Numbered from the stretch's first letter, positions 27,556-37,872 are shown. The stretch: DNA of 64,000 bases from Halomonas citrativorans (GCF_900163645.1 NZ_FUKM01000057.1:186001-250000); one strand, 5' to 3'. Notes: generated by a model from the sequence alone, not told the origin. Made by a program: numbers and translations.

Positions 27556-28566
27556 TCAGCGAATGGGCGGGGCGTACTGAATGCCGCCATCGCGCCATAG
27601 GGCATTTAAGCCACGGGTAATATTGAAGTTAGAGTCTATGCCCACGTTGCGATCATACATTTCGGCGTAGTTGCCCACCTGCTTGACGATCTGATAAGCC
27701 CAGTCGTCATTGAGTCCCATGCCTTCACCAAAATTGCCGTCCTGGCCCAGCAGGCGGGCAACGTCCGGGTTGTCGGAATCAGCGTGTTCATCAATATTGG
27801 TGCTTGAGACACCCAGTTCTTCAGCATTGAGCATGGCAAACAGCGACCATTTAACGATATTGAACCACTGGTCATCGCCTTGGCGTACGGCGGGACCAAG
27901 CGGTTCCTTGGAAATAATCTCTGGCAGCACTACCGCCATGTCGGGGTTGGCAAGCTGCATGCGTTGGGCATACAACTGAGAAGCATCGGAGCTTAGGACG
28001 TCGCAGCGCCCGGCTTCAAAACCGGCAATCGACTGTTCGGGAGAATCAAACACCACTGCGTCATAGTGCATGTCGTTAACACGGAAATAGTCTGAAAGGT
28101 TCAGCTCGCTGGTCGTGCCTGATTGCGTGCACACCGCCGCGCCGTCCAGGTCTTCGGCACTTTGCACGCCCAGGTCGCTTGCCACCATGAATGCTTGGCC
28201 ATCGTAATAGCTCACCCCAGTAAAGTGCATACCTTGGGTGGTATCGCGGCTAGAGGTCCAGGTCGTCGTGCGCGAGAGCAGATCCACTTCGCCGGACTGC
28301 AGGGCGGTAAAGCGCTCCACCGAGTCGAGCGGTACGAAATCAACCTTGCTGGCATCGCCCAATGCCGCTGCGGCAATCGCGCGGCAGACATCGGTGTCCA
28401 GGCCGCGATACGTATCGTTATCGTCCAGTGAGGAGAAGCCGGGCTGGGCGGCATTCACCCCGCAGCGTACGCTATCGCGGGATTGAACGGTTTCTAATGT
28501 GGTGCCCAAGGCAACCGTCGGGGCCAGGGCGCACGCGCCAATGCTTATCCATTTAAGGGTTTTCAT
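27556..28566 (-). CDS. Orphan amino-acid-binding periplasmic protein (AapJ paralogue)
   Basis: 336 residues from ATG 28566 (AAGGAACC upstream). The signal peptide ends TVALG or nearby before TTLETVQSRDSV. It is colinear with AapJ (21674-22699): GFSSLDDNDTYRGLDTDVCRA, SRTTTWTSSRD, GRCDVLSSDASQ and the C-terminal GGIQYAPPIR are shared. It has no permease or ATPase of its own, so it may feed the AapQMP channel with a different amino-acid preference. A rho-independent terminator lies only 25 bp upstream of its start, so expression may depend on readthrough from speE. Confidence 0.92.
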   Translation of the reverse strand: MKTLKWISIGACALAPTVALGTTLETVQSRDSVRCGVNAAQPGFSSLDDNDTYRGLDTDVCRAIAAAALGDASKVDFVPLDSVERFTALQSGEVDLLSRTTTWTSSRDTTQGMHFTGVSYYDGQAFMVASDLGVQSAEDLDGAAVCTQSGTTSELNLSDYFRVNDMHYDAVVFDSPEQSIAGFEAGRCDVLSSDASQLYAQRMQLANPDMAVVLPEIISKEPLGPAVRQGDDQWFNIVKWSLFAMLNAEELGVSSTNIDEHADSDNPDVARLLGQDGNFGEGMGLNDDWAYQIVKQVGNYAEMYDRNVGIDSNFNITRGLNALWRDGGIQYAPPIR

Positions 28567-28591
28567 TGTTGGTTCCTTAACGTGGTGACAC

Positions 28592-28617
28592 AAAAAAGGC
28601 CGAGCAGTGCCCGGCCT
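28592..28617 (-). terminator. Terminator between speE and the orphan binding protein
   Basis: On the minus strand a GGCCG...CGGCC stem is followed by TTTTTT, 33 bp after speE ends. It leaves just 25 bp before the next start codon, too little for a separate promoter. Confidence 0.78.
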
Positions 28618-28649
28618 CATCGCTTGCTGGCGCGCTATTCAAATAAACG

Positions 28650-29510
28650 TCAACTGAACGCTTTACGCATGAACGGTGGCAGCGCCAGGGCGCCCCGGTG
28701 GGCATCCACTGTGTAGTACTGTAGCGGCATTTCGTGGCTAGCGGCAGCCTCTTCGCGGAAGCTTTCCACGTTGGTGCCTTTACCGGCCAGTGTCACGCTC
28801 CACCAGCCGGAAGGATAAACCGGCTGGGGGAAGGGCAGCGTGGCGACACTGGCAAAGCCCGCTTCGCGCATGTCATGGCGCAGCTCACGAATAATCGAGC
28901 CACTGTGATAAAGCGGTGATTCACTCTGCTGTACCATCACGCCATCGGCTTTCAAAATGCGGTGGCAGCGCTTAAGGAAGTCAGTCTTGAACAACCCTTC
29001 GGCGGGGCCGACCGGGTCGGTAGAGTCGATAATCAGCACGTCGATGCTTTCATCGGCAGCGTCATCCACCCACTTGACACCATCAGCAAACAAAAGCTCG
29101 GCACGCGGGTCGTCGTTGGCTTCCACCAGTGCCGGGAAGAAGCGCTCTGCGGCCTTGGTGACTTCTTCATCGATATCGATCTGGGTGACTTTTTCAACGC
29201 CCGGGTGACGCAGCACTTCTTTCAGTGTGCCGCAGTCGCCGCCGCCGATAATCACCACACGCTTGGGCGCCGGGTGAGTAAACAGCGCCGGGTGAGCGAT
29301 CATTTCGTGATACAGGAAGTTGTCACGGTCTGTGAGCATCACGCAGCCGTCCAGCACCATTAGGTTGCCGTAGGTCTCGGTGGCGTACACTTCCAGGTGC
29401 TGGTACTCACTCTGCACATCCAACAGCTTTTCAGAGATCTTCAGCGAGAAGGCGCTGCCGTGGCTATCAAACACTTCGGTAAACCACTGGTCGTCGCGTA
29501 ATTCGCTCAT
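28650..29510 (-). CDS. speE: Spermidine synthase (polyamine aminopropyltransferase)
   Basis: 286 residues from ATG 29510, which overlaps the hemE stop as TGATG. Conserved features: ETYGNLMVLDGCVM, decarboxy-SAM-binding GGGDCGTLKEVLRH, and the catalytic Asp region LIIDSTDPVGPAEGLF. It transfers aminopropyl to putrescine in the cytosol. No speD is nearby. It is translationally coupled to hemE. Confidence 0.94.
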   Translation of the reverse strand: MSELRDDQWFTEVFDSHGSAFSLKISEKLLDVQSEYQHLEVYATETYGNLMVLDGCVMLTDRDNFLYHEMIAHPALFTHPAPKRVVIIGGGDCGTLKEVLRHPGVEKVTQIDIDEEVTKAAERFFPALVEANDDPRAELLFADGVKWVDDAADESIDVLIIDSTDPVGPAEGLFKTDFLKRCHRILKADGVMVQQSESPLYHSGSIIRELRHDMREAGFASVATLPFPQPVYPSGWWSVTLAGKGTNVESFREEAAASHEMPLQYYTVDAHRGALALPPFMRKAFS

Positions 29511-30622
29511 CAATTGGCTCCTGGTTGTGATGGGTTGGATTGGGCCGGAATACCCCGGTGATATTGCGGGCTTAGTTCGTGCAGCGCTTCCATAAAGGCG
29601 GTGACGTTATCCGGATTGGTAAACTGGCTAATGCCGTGGCCCAGGTTGAAAACATGCCCTGGGCCGTGGCCGTAGCTTTCCAGCACGCGGGCGACTTCGG
29701 CACGAATCGCAGACGGGCGAGCAAACAGCACGTTGGGGTCGAGGTTGCCCTGAAGCGCAACTTTATGGCCTACACGAGCGCGGGCGTTGGAAAGCTCGGT
29801 CGACCAGTCGATACCGAGTGCATCAGCACCGGCGCAGGCGATATGTTCAAGCCACTGGCCGCCGTTTTTGGTGAACAGAATCACTGGTACGCGGCGCCCG
29901 TCGTGCTCGCGGATCAGCCCGGAGACGATCTGCTCCATATAGCGCAGCGAGAACTCCAGGTACGCGGGGGTGGAAAGCGCGCCGCCCCAGGTGTCGAAGA
30001 TCTGCACCGCTTGGGCGCCTGCGCGAATCTGCGCGTTCAGGTAATCGGTCACCGACTGCGCTAGGGTATCCAGCAGTTGGTGCATGGTGTCCGGCGTATC
30101 GTAAAGCATGGTTTTCAGGTGGCGGAAGTCTTTGCTGGAGCCGCCCTCCACCATGTAGGTCGCCAGCGTCCAGGGGCTGCCTGAAAAGCCGATCAGCGGC
30201 ATGCGCCCGTTCAGCTCACGGCGAATGGTCGATACCGCACGCATGACGTAGTCCAGGTCGCGCTCGGCGTTGGGCACGCTTAGCGCGGCTACTTCTTCTG
30301 GAGTGCGCACGGTCTTACGAAACTTGGGGCCTTCGCCGGTTTCAAAATAGAGCCCCAGGCCCATGGCATCAGGGATCGTCAAAATATCTGAAAACAGAAT
30401 CGCCGCATCCAGCGGGTAACGTTCCAGCGGCTGGAGCGTTACTTCGCAGGCCAAGTCATGGTTGCGGCACAGGTCCATAAAACTGCCCGCATCGGCGCGG
30501 CGCTCACGATACTCAGGCAGATAGCGGCCTGCTTGACGCATCATCCATACCGGCGTGCGGTCAACGGGCTGGCGCGCCAGGGCGCGGAGAAAACGATCAT
30601 TTTGCAACGGTGTGGAAGTCAT
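29510..30622 (-). CDS. hemE: Uroporphyrinogen decarboxylase
   Basis: 370 residues from ATG 30622 (AAGGG upstream); a GTG two codons earlier is also in frame. The UroD signature [18 protein letters not shown] is near residue 22, [14 protein letters not shown] holds the catalytic Asp, and FDTWGGALS and LGHGI lie further on. It decarboxylates uroporphyrinogen III to coproporphyrinogen III in haem synthesis. First gene of hemE-speE. Confidence 0.95.
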   Translation of the reverse strand: MTSTPLQNDRFLRALARQPVDRTPVWMMRQAGRYLPEYRERRADAGSFMDLCRNHDLACEVTLQPLERYPLDAAILFSDILTIPDAMGLGLYFETGEGPKFRKTVRTPEEVAALSVPNAERDLDYVMRAVSTIRRELNGRMPLIGFSGSPWTLATYMVEGGSSKDFRHLKTMLYDTPDTMHQLLDTLAQSVTDYLNAQIRAGAQAVQIFDTWGGALSTPAYLEFSLRYMEQIVSGLIREHDGRRVPVILFTKNGGQWLEHIACAGADALGIDWSTELSNARARVGHKVALQGNLDPNVLFARPSAIRAEVARVLESYGHGPGHVFNLGHGISQFTNPDNVTAFMEALHELSPQYHRGIPAQSNPSQPGAN

Positions 30623-30841
30623 AAACACGTGCCCTTGGGAAATTTACCTGTAGTGTATTTTAAACGGTATACAAACCAGTGCTGACACTTTACTTGAAAC
30701 ATGATTGAGAAGGCGCTTGGCTCAGGTCTCTAAACCTTAAGGCAGAGGTGAGAGTGTACTTGAGAACGCCCCCGTAAGCGGCATGCCGACGTCAAAACGT
30801 GCCCCAGCCATCTTCTACGAACAGGCCAGAGCGTCACGAAG

Positions 30842-31243
30842 CTACGGCTCTTCCTTTGATGAAAAGGGATAAACCTCGGTCGTTGTCTTGCTCTTGTTCG
30901 CGCTAACGATTGGGCGGCGGTCACGAGCACGCAGGTCACGATAAACAGCGGTGCGCATCAGCAGCATGGCCACCACCGGTGCGGTGAGCATCACAAAAAC
31001 AGTGATCAATAGCTCATGAATGACCAGCCGTGACTGTAGTGCCGAGAAGTAGATCATGGAGGCAATCAGAATAGAGCCGGTGCCTAGCGTAATGGTAATG
31101 GCGGGGCCGTGAATGCGCTGGAAGAAGTGAGGCAGCCTAACAAGGCCCAATGCACCGATCAGTACAATCGCGCTTCCAAGTAGCAATAACAGGGTAATGG
31201 GCAGGCTGGCCCATAGTGGCAGTGACTCCAGCTGTGGGTTCAT
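30842..31243 (-). CDS. phaG: Na+/H+ antiporter subunit G
   Basis: 133 residues. Three membrane helices in the first ~95 residues with the family motif LIGALGLVRLPHFFQRIHGPA, then a charged tail. Last subunit of the Mrp/Pha complex. ATGA overlap with phaF. Confidence 0.9.
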   Translation of the reverse strand: MNPQLESLPLWASLPITLLLLLGSAIVLIGALGLVRLPHFFQRIHGPAITITLGTGSILIASMIYFSALQSRLVIHELLITVFVMLTAPVVAMLLMRTAVYRDLRARDRRPIVSANKSKTTTEVYPFSSKEEP

Positions 31244-31518
31244 TCAATCACCTCGCCACGCATCAGAAATTTGGTAAGCGCGATGGTCGATACAAAGCCC
31301 GTGAGCGCAATCAGCATCGCTGCTTCAAAATAGATCACGCTGCCAAACCGGATGCCCAGCGCTAGGGCAAACAACATGGCGCACATCCATAGCGTATCGA
31401 GTGCCAGTACACGGTCTTGTGCGGTTGGCCCACGCAGTAAGCGCACCGTACACAGCAGCATGGCTAATAGGACGCTAAGTAGCGTGATATTAATTGCCAG
31501 AGAGAGCAGTGTGGTCAT
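31240..31518 (-). CDS. phaF: Na+/H+ antiporter subunit F
   Basis: 92 residues, three TM helices; motif RLLRGPTAQDRVLALDTL is the MrpF/PhaF signature. Overlaps phaG by 4 bp. Confidence 0.9.
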   Translation of the reverse strand: MTTLLSLAINITLLSVLLAMLLCTVRLLRGPTAQDRVLALDTLWMCAMLFALALGIRFGSVIYFEAAMLIALTGFVSTIALTKFLMRGEVIE

Positions 31519-31530
31519 ACAGAACGCTCT

Positions 31531-32028
31531 TTATTCATGTTCAAAGATCTCAATTAATGGCTGTTCGTAGCGCGTTTTAATCGTGTCGATCCACCACTGT
31601 TCATCGTGAAGGTCAAACACATGCAGCGCCAAATCATTGGAGTCTGGCAGCTGTTCTACCCACACGGTGCCGGGAGTTGAATTGATCAGGCACGAAAGCA
31701 ACGCCAAGCCGTACGGGTCTTTAAGATCCAGCGGCACTTGGATGAACTGCGATTGCACGCCCTTGGCATTGAACAAGATGATGCGGCTGACGTTAAAGCA
31801 AGAGCGCACGATTTCTATCATCGACATAAACAGCAGGCGTGCCAGCACCAGCGGTTTACGCAGTGGTGCCGGGGCGAGTGGGCGCAGTGGCCTGGCGAGC
31901 AGCGGTGCGGCAATGGCCAAGACACTGCCCAGTAACATCTGAGCAGGCGCAATGCTTTGATTCAGCAGTAGCCACATGATTAACAAGGCGCCCGATAAGG
32001 CAGGAGAGGGAAGCCAGCGTAGTGTCAT
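31531..32028 (-). CDS. phaE: Na+/H+ antiporter subunit E
   Basis: 165 residues. Membrane N-terminal half (LIMWLLLNQSIAPAQMLLG), then the family segment SCLINSTPGTVWVEQLPDSN and an acidic tail. Overlaps the phaD stop by 4 bp. Confidence 0.9.
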   Translation of the reverse strand: MTLRWLPSPALSGALLIMWLLLNQSIAPAQMLLGSVLAIAAPLLARPLRPLAPAPLRKPLVLARLLFMSMIEIVRSCFNVSRIILFNAKGVQSQFIQVPLDLKDPYGLALLSCLINSTPGTVWVEQLPDSNDLALHVFDLHDEQWWIDTIKTRYEQPLIEIFEHE

Positions 32029-33644
32029 TGGGCCGACTCCCCGAACGTACCGCCCACCGCAGCGGTTGAGCCCAGACGGTTCAAATAGACATCAGGCTGG
32101 TTGAGTGCTTCTGTGCTGCGCTCCAGATACGCCATCGTCGGGCCTGCTTGAACGGTGAGCAGCAGGCAGGCCAGTAGCAGGGTGATGACAGGCATGACTT
32201 CGGAACGCTGCAGATGAGGCGCGACCGGATTCTGGACGGCCCAGAAGGTCCGTACCCCAAAACGCATTAACGAAATAATGCCTGCCAACCCGGAAAGCAC
32301 GACCAGCGCAATGACGACCCAAGTGACTATCCCTCTCTCGATCAGCATGTCGGTAGGATTCAACAGCATATGAAAAAGACTGAATTTGGCGATAAACCCT
32401 GACAGCGGCGGCAACCCGGTAATAATCAGGGCGCAGCAGGCGAAGGCCAGCCCCAAAAAGGCCAGCGCGCCAGGAATCGCCTTGCCGACGGGCTCCTCGG
32501 GCTTATCCTCCACCGCGAAAGCCTCCATGGTTAATGCCAGCATCGCGGCTCCCGGTGTGCGGATACGCTCAATTAACTCTATCAGCAGCAAAAACGCGGC
32601 AACTGCCAGTGTCGAGCTGATCAAGTAAAACAGCGCCACGTTGATAAGCGCCGGTTGGCCGTAACCAACGGCGGCCAGCAGCGTGCCTGATGAGATGACC
32701 GCTGCATAGCCTGCCATGCGGCCAGGTTCCTGGCTTGCAAGGATCCCGATGGTGCCGAAAGCAAGCGTAACAAGCCCTCCCCAGAGCAGCAGGTCAAAGC
32801 CGAAACCGGCGGCAGGACCTTCCGAGAACAGCAGTAACCACAGCCGAATCAGCACGTACACGCCAACTTTGGTCATCAGCACCATCATGGCAGCCACCGG
32901 CGGCGAGGCCGCTGAGTACGTCGTGGGCAGCCAGAACCCCAGTGGCCACATGGCGCTCTTGGTGAGAAAGGCTAACGCCAGAATAACCACGCCAATTTTT
33001 AACAACATGAGGTCTTCCGGCGATAGCATGCTCAAGCGCATCGCCAGGTCGGTCATGTTAAGCGTGCCGGTTGTCGCGTAAATAAGGGCCACGCCAATCA
33101 GGAAGAAAAACGACGCTAACAAATTCACCACAATGTACTGCATGCCTGCTCGGATGCGCACGCTGTTATAGCCGTGCAGTATCAAGCCATACGAGGCCGC
33201 CAACATGACCTCGAAGAACACAAACAGATTGAACAAGTCATTGGTAAGAAAGGCCCCGTTAATGCCCATTAGCAAAAACTGGAATAACGAGTGAAAGTGC
33301 ACGCCAATGCGGCTCCAACGGATCATGGCAAAGATCAGAGAAGCGCTTGCCAATATTGATGCAAGCAGCAGCATCACTGCTGTTAGCCGGTCAACCAACA
33401 AGACAATGCCAAAGGGAGCTGTCCAGTTAGCAGAAAGGTAGAGGCCAATGCCATCGGGCCAGTATTCATTGTCTGCCAGCAAAAGCAGTGCTACCGAAGT
33501 CGCCAGCATCGCCAGCGTACTGGCCAGGTTAATAAAAAACTTTTTTTGGTGATGGCGCTCATTCACCAATATCAGCCCCGCCCCGAATATCAAGGGCAGC
33601 AAAACAGGAGCCAGCATTAAATGGTGCAGCCAGGGAAGACTCAT
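32025..33644 (-). CDS. phaD: Na+/H+ antiporter subunit D
   Basis: 539 residues from ATG 33644 (TGATG overlap with phaC). About 14 TM helices of the complex-I NuoM/N-like proton-translocating family: NLFVFFEVMLAASYGLI with the key Glu, a Lys-bearing LTKSAMWPLGFWLP, and a second Lys helix. Part of the multi-subunit Na+(K+)/H+ antiporter important for salt and pH tolerance. Confidence 0.93.
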   Translation of the reverse strand: MSLPWLHHLMLAPVLLPLIFGAGLILVNERHHQKKFFINLASTLAMLATSVALLLLADNEYWPDGIGLYLSANWTAPFGIVLLVDRLTAVMLLLASILASASLIFAMIRWSRIGVHFHSLFQFLLMGINGAFLTNDLFNLFVFFEVMLAASYGLILHGYNSVRIRAGMQYIVVNLLASFFFLIGVALIYATTGTLNMTDLAMRLSMLSPEDLMLLKIGVVILALAFLTKSAMWPLGFWLPTTYSAASPPVAAMMVLMTKVGVYVLIRLWLLLFSEGPAAGFGFDLLLWGGLVTLAFGTIGILASQEPGRMAGYAAVISSGTLLAAVGYGQPALINVALFYLISSTLAVAAFLLLIELIERIRTPGAAMLALTMEAFAVEDKPEEPVGKAIPGALAFLGLAFACCALIITGLPPLSGFIAKFSLFHMLLNPTDMLIERGIVTWVVIALVVLSGLAGIISLMRFGVRTFWAVQNPVAPHLQRSEVMPVITLLLACLLLTVQAGPTMAYLERSTEALNQPDVYLNRLGSTAAVGGTFGESAQ

Positions 33645-33985
33645 CAATGGGGCTCCTTGCCATCAACGTGGTCGGTGCCTGTAAGGCCGCGAGCGCCAAT
33701 CATCACCACCAGATAAAGGGCTGTTGTGGCAAAGCCGATCACGATAGCCGTTAAGACCAGCGCCTGGGGCATGGGGTCGGCGTATAGGGCAGGGTCAATA
33801 GTGCCCTCGGCAAGCGTTAGGGGGGGCTGATTGATGGTGAGACGCCCCATGATGAAGATGAACAGATTAACGGCATACGAAATAAGCAATAAGCCAGTAA
33901 TGACCTGAAAGGTACGTGGACGCAGCAGCAGCCACACCCCGGAGCCGAACATGACGCCCATTGCAATGGCCATAACAGCTTCCAT
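33644..33985 (-). CDS. phaC: Na+/H+ antiporter subunit C
   Basis: 113 residues, three TM helices, NuoK-like; motif ALVLTAIVIGFATTALYL. Starts inside the phaAB stop (TAATG) and ends in the phaD start. Confidence 0.92.
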   Translation of the reverse strand: MEAVMAIAMGVMFGSGVWLLLRPRTFQVITGLLLISYAVNLFIFIMGRLTINQPPLTLAEGTIDPALYADPMPQALVLTAIVIGFATTALYLVVMIGARGLTGTDHVDGKEPH

Positions 33986-36891
33986 TAGTGGGTCTCCTGT
34001 TGAGGGTTGAGAGGCGCTGGCGCCGTGGTAGCGGGTAGGCGGTGGCTGCGTACGGATTGGTGTGCCAGCGCCACAAGAATGAGTATCGAGGAGCCAACGA
34101 CCACGCCAAACACACCTAAATCAAATATAAACGCACTCGGCAAGTGCACCTCGCCAAGCACAGGAAGCGTGAAGTGTGCGGTATGAGTGGTCAGGAAAGG
34201 ATAACCCAATAGCCAAGCGCCCAAACCCGTTGCGCAGGCCGTCAGTAAGCCAAACGCAATCCAGCGATGAGGACGAAGCCGTAGATGCGTTTCAACCCAC
34301 TGCGTGCCTGCCAGCATGTATTGAACAATAATCGCAACCGCAAAGATCAAACCAGCAACGAAACCGCCGCCGGGCAGGTTATGGCCTCGAATAAAGAAGT
34401 AGGCCGCCATCACTCCCATAACGGGCAGCAGCAAGCGTAAATAAACGCTGGGGATCCTGAGATAGCCTGTTGCCACTTGCTGGACAGGTGTTTGCCCTGC
34501 CGCCGGGTCAACGCTGTTGGTCTGCTGAGCGGGAATGGGCAGGCTTTCAGGCGCGGGGCGAAAGCGCCGCAGCAGTGCGTAAACGGTCAAGGCCACTATG
34601 GCCAGCACCGCAATCTCGCCCAACGTATCGAAATTACGGAAATCGACCAGTAGCACATTGACCACGTTACTTCCCCCGCCTTCACTTAAGGCATGGGTAA
34701 GGAAAAAGTCAGAAATACCACCTTCTGAAGGTGTGCGTAGCAGTGCCGTATAGCTGACCAACGCCATTGCCAGCCCCGCACACACCGCAATGACGATATC
34801 GCGTGAGCGACGAAATAGTGCGCGGTGGGTGGTGGTAATGTTCAATTCCCGCGGCGCGATACGCGGGGGAAGCCAGCGTAGACCCAACAGGATCAGCACC
34901 GTGGTAATGGTTTCCACCATTAGTTGGGTAAGGGCCAGGTCGGGCGCCGATAGCCACAAAAACGACAGACTGGTAATAATGCCTACGCCGCCTACCAGGC
35001 TAAGCGCTGCCAAGCGATGATATTTTGCCTGCCAGGCCGCCGCGACGGCGCAAATCGCCCCCATCAGCCATAGCCCGGCAAAGAGCCAGGAAAATTCCCC
35101 ATTGGCAGGCAGAGCAAGCAGCGAGATGGGGCGTATCAGCAAAATGGGCGCCGCCAGGAGCATCACCACCATGAGCAAGAGCTGAGGCTGTAGGCGCCGT
35201 GTGCTGAGTATTTTTTCCAGCAAAGAGGCGATGGATGAGATCCGCAGCATGGTGTTTTCGTAGGCTTGCTTGCCGTTAAAGCGTCCTAACAACGGAACAT
35301 GGGTGGCTTGGATTAGCCCATAGCGGACACGTAGCCAAATATAGAACGCCACACCGCCGATTAACGCGACGAAACTCATTGCCAAGGGCAGATTGAAGCC
35401 GTGCCAAACGGCAAGGCTGTAGTAGGGCGTTGCCTCGCCCAATACAGAGGTGACGGCAGCGTGCAGGAAGGGGCCGATACTCAGGCCTGGAATAATGCCC
35501 ACCACCAGGCAGCAAAGCACCAAAAACTCGACAGGGAAGCGCATCCAGCGCGGTGGCTCATGCGGTTGGCGAGGCAAGTCATCGGGCAGCTTGCCGAAAA
35601 AAACGTAGGTAAAGCGAAGCGAATACGTAACGCCAAAGACCCCCATCAACACGGCCGCAATGGACATCCCCCAGTTTTGCGCGGAGCCAACGCTCAGCGC
35701 TTCGGCAAAGAACATCTCCTTGGAAATAAACCCGTTAAGAAACGGGACGCCGGCCATCGCCGCACTGGCGACAATCGCCAGCGTGGACGTATAGGGTAGC
35801 GCTTTATAAAGGCCGCGCAGGTGGCGCATATCCCGGGTACCCGTCTCATGGTCAATAATGCCTGCGGCCATGAAAAGCGAGGCTTTAAACGTGGCATGGT
35901 TAACGGTATGGAAAATCGCGGCCACCAGGGCCAAGGGGGTGCCAATGCCCAGCAGTACCGTAATCAATCCCAGGTGGCTGATGGTTGAGTAGGCCAGCAG
36001 GCCTTTTAAATCGTGCTGGAAAATAGCGGTGAAGGCACCAATCAACATGGTGCATACCCCCGCCCCCATGATGATCCAGCTCCACTCAGGCGTTCCCGAC
36101 AGCGACGGCCAAAGCCGCATGAGCAAAAAAAGGCCCGCCTTGACCATGGTGGCGGAGTGCAAAAAAGCCGATACCGGTGTCGGCGCTGCCATAGCATGCG
36201 GCAACCAAAAGTGAAAAGGGAACTGCGCGCTTTTGGTCAGCGCCCCTAACGCCACCAATACCAGCATGGGGCGATAAAGCGCGTGATTACGGATGAGATC
36301 ACCCGAGGCCAACACAACATCAAGCGAGTAGCTGCCTACCATATGGCCAAGCATCAAGACACCGACCAGCAGACAAAGCCCCCCGGTTGCTGTCACGGTG
36401 AACGCCATGCGTGCGCCGCGGCGGGCGTCGGCGCGATGATGCCAATAGCCAATCAACAAAAACGAGGTAATGCTGGTTAACTCCCAGAACAGCACCAGCT
36501 GTATGAGGTTGCCTGATAACACCACCCCCAGCATTGAACCCATAAACGCGAGCAGAAACGAAAAAAAGCGAGGCACGGGATCAGCAGGCGACATGTAGTA
36601 GCGGGCATAAATAATGACCAGTAGGCCGATGCCCTGAATGAGCATGGCAAATAACCAGGCCAGGCCATCCATACGTAATACGACGTTTAGACCGGCACTG
36701 GGAAGCCAGCCAAATTCACTCCGAACAATCTCCCCGGCGCCTACCTGGGTATAGAGAAAACCGGTAATCAGCAGCCCCAAAAGCGTTACGCCGCCCGCCA
36801 GCCATGCTTCCCGATTACGGGCATTGGCGGGCATTAATGCGGCCATCATACTGGCGATAAAAGGCGCTGTGATAAGTATAAGTAGCAGCAT
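33985..36891 (-). CDS. phaAB: Na+/H+ antiporter fused subunit AB
   Basis: 968 residues. The N-terminal ~650 residues are NuoL/MrpA-like (LFWELTSITSFLLIGYWHH; LTKSAQFPFHFWLPHAM; HTVNHATFKASLFMAAGI). They are followed by an MrpB-like C-terminal domain with FFIRGHNLPGGGFVAGLIFA. Fusion of A and B is the mark of group-2 (Pha) antiporters, known for K+ or Na+ efflux and alkaline or salt adaptation. First gene of a six-gene, overlapping operon. Confidence 0.95.
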   Translation of the reverse strand: MLLLILITAPFIASMMAALMPANARNREAWLAGGVTLLGLLITGFLYTQVGAGEIVRSEFGWLPSAGLNVVLRMDGLAWLFAMLIQGIGLLVIIYARYYMSPADPVPRFFSFLLAFMGSMLGVVLSGNLIQLVLFWELTSITSFLLIGYWHHRADARRGARMAFTVTATGGLCLLVGVLMLGHMVGSYSLDVVLASGDLIRNHALYRPMLVLVALGALTKSAQFPFHFWLPHAMAAPTPVSAFLHSATMVKAGLFLLMRLWPSLSGTPEWSWIIMGAGVCTMLIGAFTAIFQHDLKGLLAYSTISHLGLITVLLGIGTPLALVAAIFHTVNHATFKASLFMAAGIIDHETGTRDMRHLRGLYKALPYTSTLAIVASAAMAGVPFLNGFISKEMFFAEALSVGSAQNWGMSIAAVLMGVFGVTYSLRFTYVFFGKLPDDLPRQPHEPPRWMRFPVEFLVLCCLVVGIIPGLSIGPFLHAAVTSVLGEATPYYSLAVWHGFNLPLAMSFVALIGGVAFYIWLRVRYGLIQATHVPLLGRFNGKQAYENTMLRISSIASLLEKILSTRRLQPQLLLMVVMLLAAPILLIRPISLLALPANGEFSWLFAGLWLMGAICAVAAAWQAKYHRLAALSLVGGVGIITSLSFLWLSAPDLALTQLMVETITTVLILLGLRWLPPRIAPRELNITTTHRALFRRSRDIVIAVCAGLAMALVSYTALLRTPSEGGISDFFLTHALSEGGGSNVVNVLLVDFRNFDTLGEIAVLAIVALTVYALLRRFRPAPESLPIPAQQTNSVDPAAGQTPVQQVATGYLRIPSVYLRLLLPVMGVMAAYFFIRGHNLPGGGFVAGLIFAVAIIVQYMLAGTQWVETHLRLRPHRWIAFGLLTACATGLGAWLLGYPFLTTHTAHFTLPVLGEVHLPSAFIFDLGVFGVVVGSSILILVALAHQSVRSHRLPATTAPAPLNPQQETH

Positions 36892-36993
36892 AATGTTCCG
36901 TCAGATGGTGAAAATTCGGTTGTCTCAGCGGTTATCACGCTGCGGGTAAATGGTCTGACTGTTAATTAAGCGAGCTTGTGAAGCACCCGCGTT

Positions 36994-37035
36994 GTTGCAT
37001 TATTGCAACCCTATATGGTTTTACGTCGTAAAACC
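36994..37035. promoter_or_regulatory. Two adjacent palindromes between phaAB and ribA
   Basis: GTTGCA-TTAT-TGCAAC at 36994-37009 and GGTTTTACG-T-CGTAAAACC at 37017-37035 lie 8 bp apart in the 345-bp divergent intergenic region; GTTGCATTAT recurs at 37050-37059. They are possible operators for antiporter or ribA control. No known factor is matched. The rest of the region shows no other feature. Confidence 0.45.
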
Positions 37036-37236
37036 TGCGTGCATGAGGGCGTTGCATTATCTTAATCCACGCACGGTAAATGTATATGCTAGAACAGGGT
37101 GAACCACGCTCACTCTTCTCTGCTTTAATTTTAGCGAGTAACAGCCGTGAGGCATGGCTCGCTTCCTGATAAACTACCCGCCCACTTTGCCCATACTGTT
37201 GTGGTTAACTGGTTTGGTTAATCTGCGAGGTAACCT

Positions 37237-37872
37237 GTGACCATTCGCTTCATTGCTGCTTCCCGACTGCCCACTCCCTGGGCCACGTTCACCATGCACG
37301 GTTTCGAAGACAACGCGACCGGTAAGGATCATATCGCCCTGACGCTGGGCGACCTCACGGGTGACGCGCCGGTACTGGGGCGCGTTCATTCCGAATGCCT
37401 GACCGGCGATGCGCTGTTCTCCATGCGTTGCGACTGTGGCTATCAACTGCAGGAAGCGCTTAAGCGTATTGCGGAAGAGGGCCGCGGCGTACTGCTTTAC
37501 CTGCGCCAGGAAGGCCGCGGCATCGGGCTTCTAAACAAGATTCGCGCCTATCACCTGCAAGACCAAGGGGCGGATACGGTAGAAGCCAACGAACAGCTCG
37601 GGTTTGGCGCCGATATGCGCCGTTATGACCTATGCGTGCCAATGCTCAATCATCTAGGCGTTACCGCGCTTAAGCTGATGACCAACAATCCCCGTAAAGT
37701 TGATGCGCTGACTCGGGATGGCGTTAATGTGGTCGAACGGCTACCCATCACCACCGGTTTAAATCCGCACAATGAACAGTACCTTGCCACCAAGGCGGGC
37801 AAGCTTGGCCATATGATGGCGCTGGGAGATTTTACTCAGGCAAGCGATGTCGATATTGAGCGAAAGGGCTGA
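37237..37872 (+). CDS. ribA: GTP cyclohydrolase II
   Basis: 211 residues from GTG 37237 with GAGGT upstream. RibA features: KLPTPW-like [15 protein letters not shown], the zinc site [18 protein letters not shown] (three Cys), and [18 protein letters not shown] with catalytic Arg/Tyr. It converts GTP to the first riboflavin intermediate. It is a stand-alone RibA, not fused to RibB. The last ~15 residues are longer than in E. coli. Confidence 0.94.
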   Translation: MTIRFIAASRLPTPWATFTMHGFEDNATGKDHIALTLGDLTGDAPVLGRVHSECLTGDALFSMRCDCGYQLQEALKRIAEEGRGVLLYLRQEGRGIGLLNKIRAYHLQDQGADTVEANEQLGFGADMRRYDLCVPMLNHLGVTALKLMTNNPRKVDALTRDGVNVVERLPITTGLNPHNEQYLATKAGKLGHMMALGDFTQASDVDIERKG

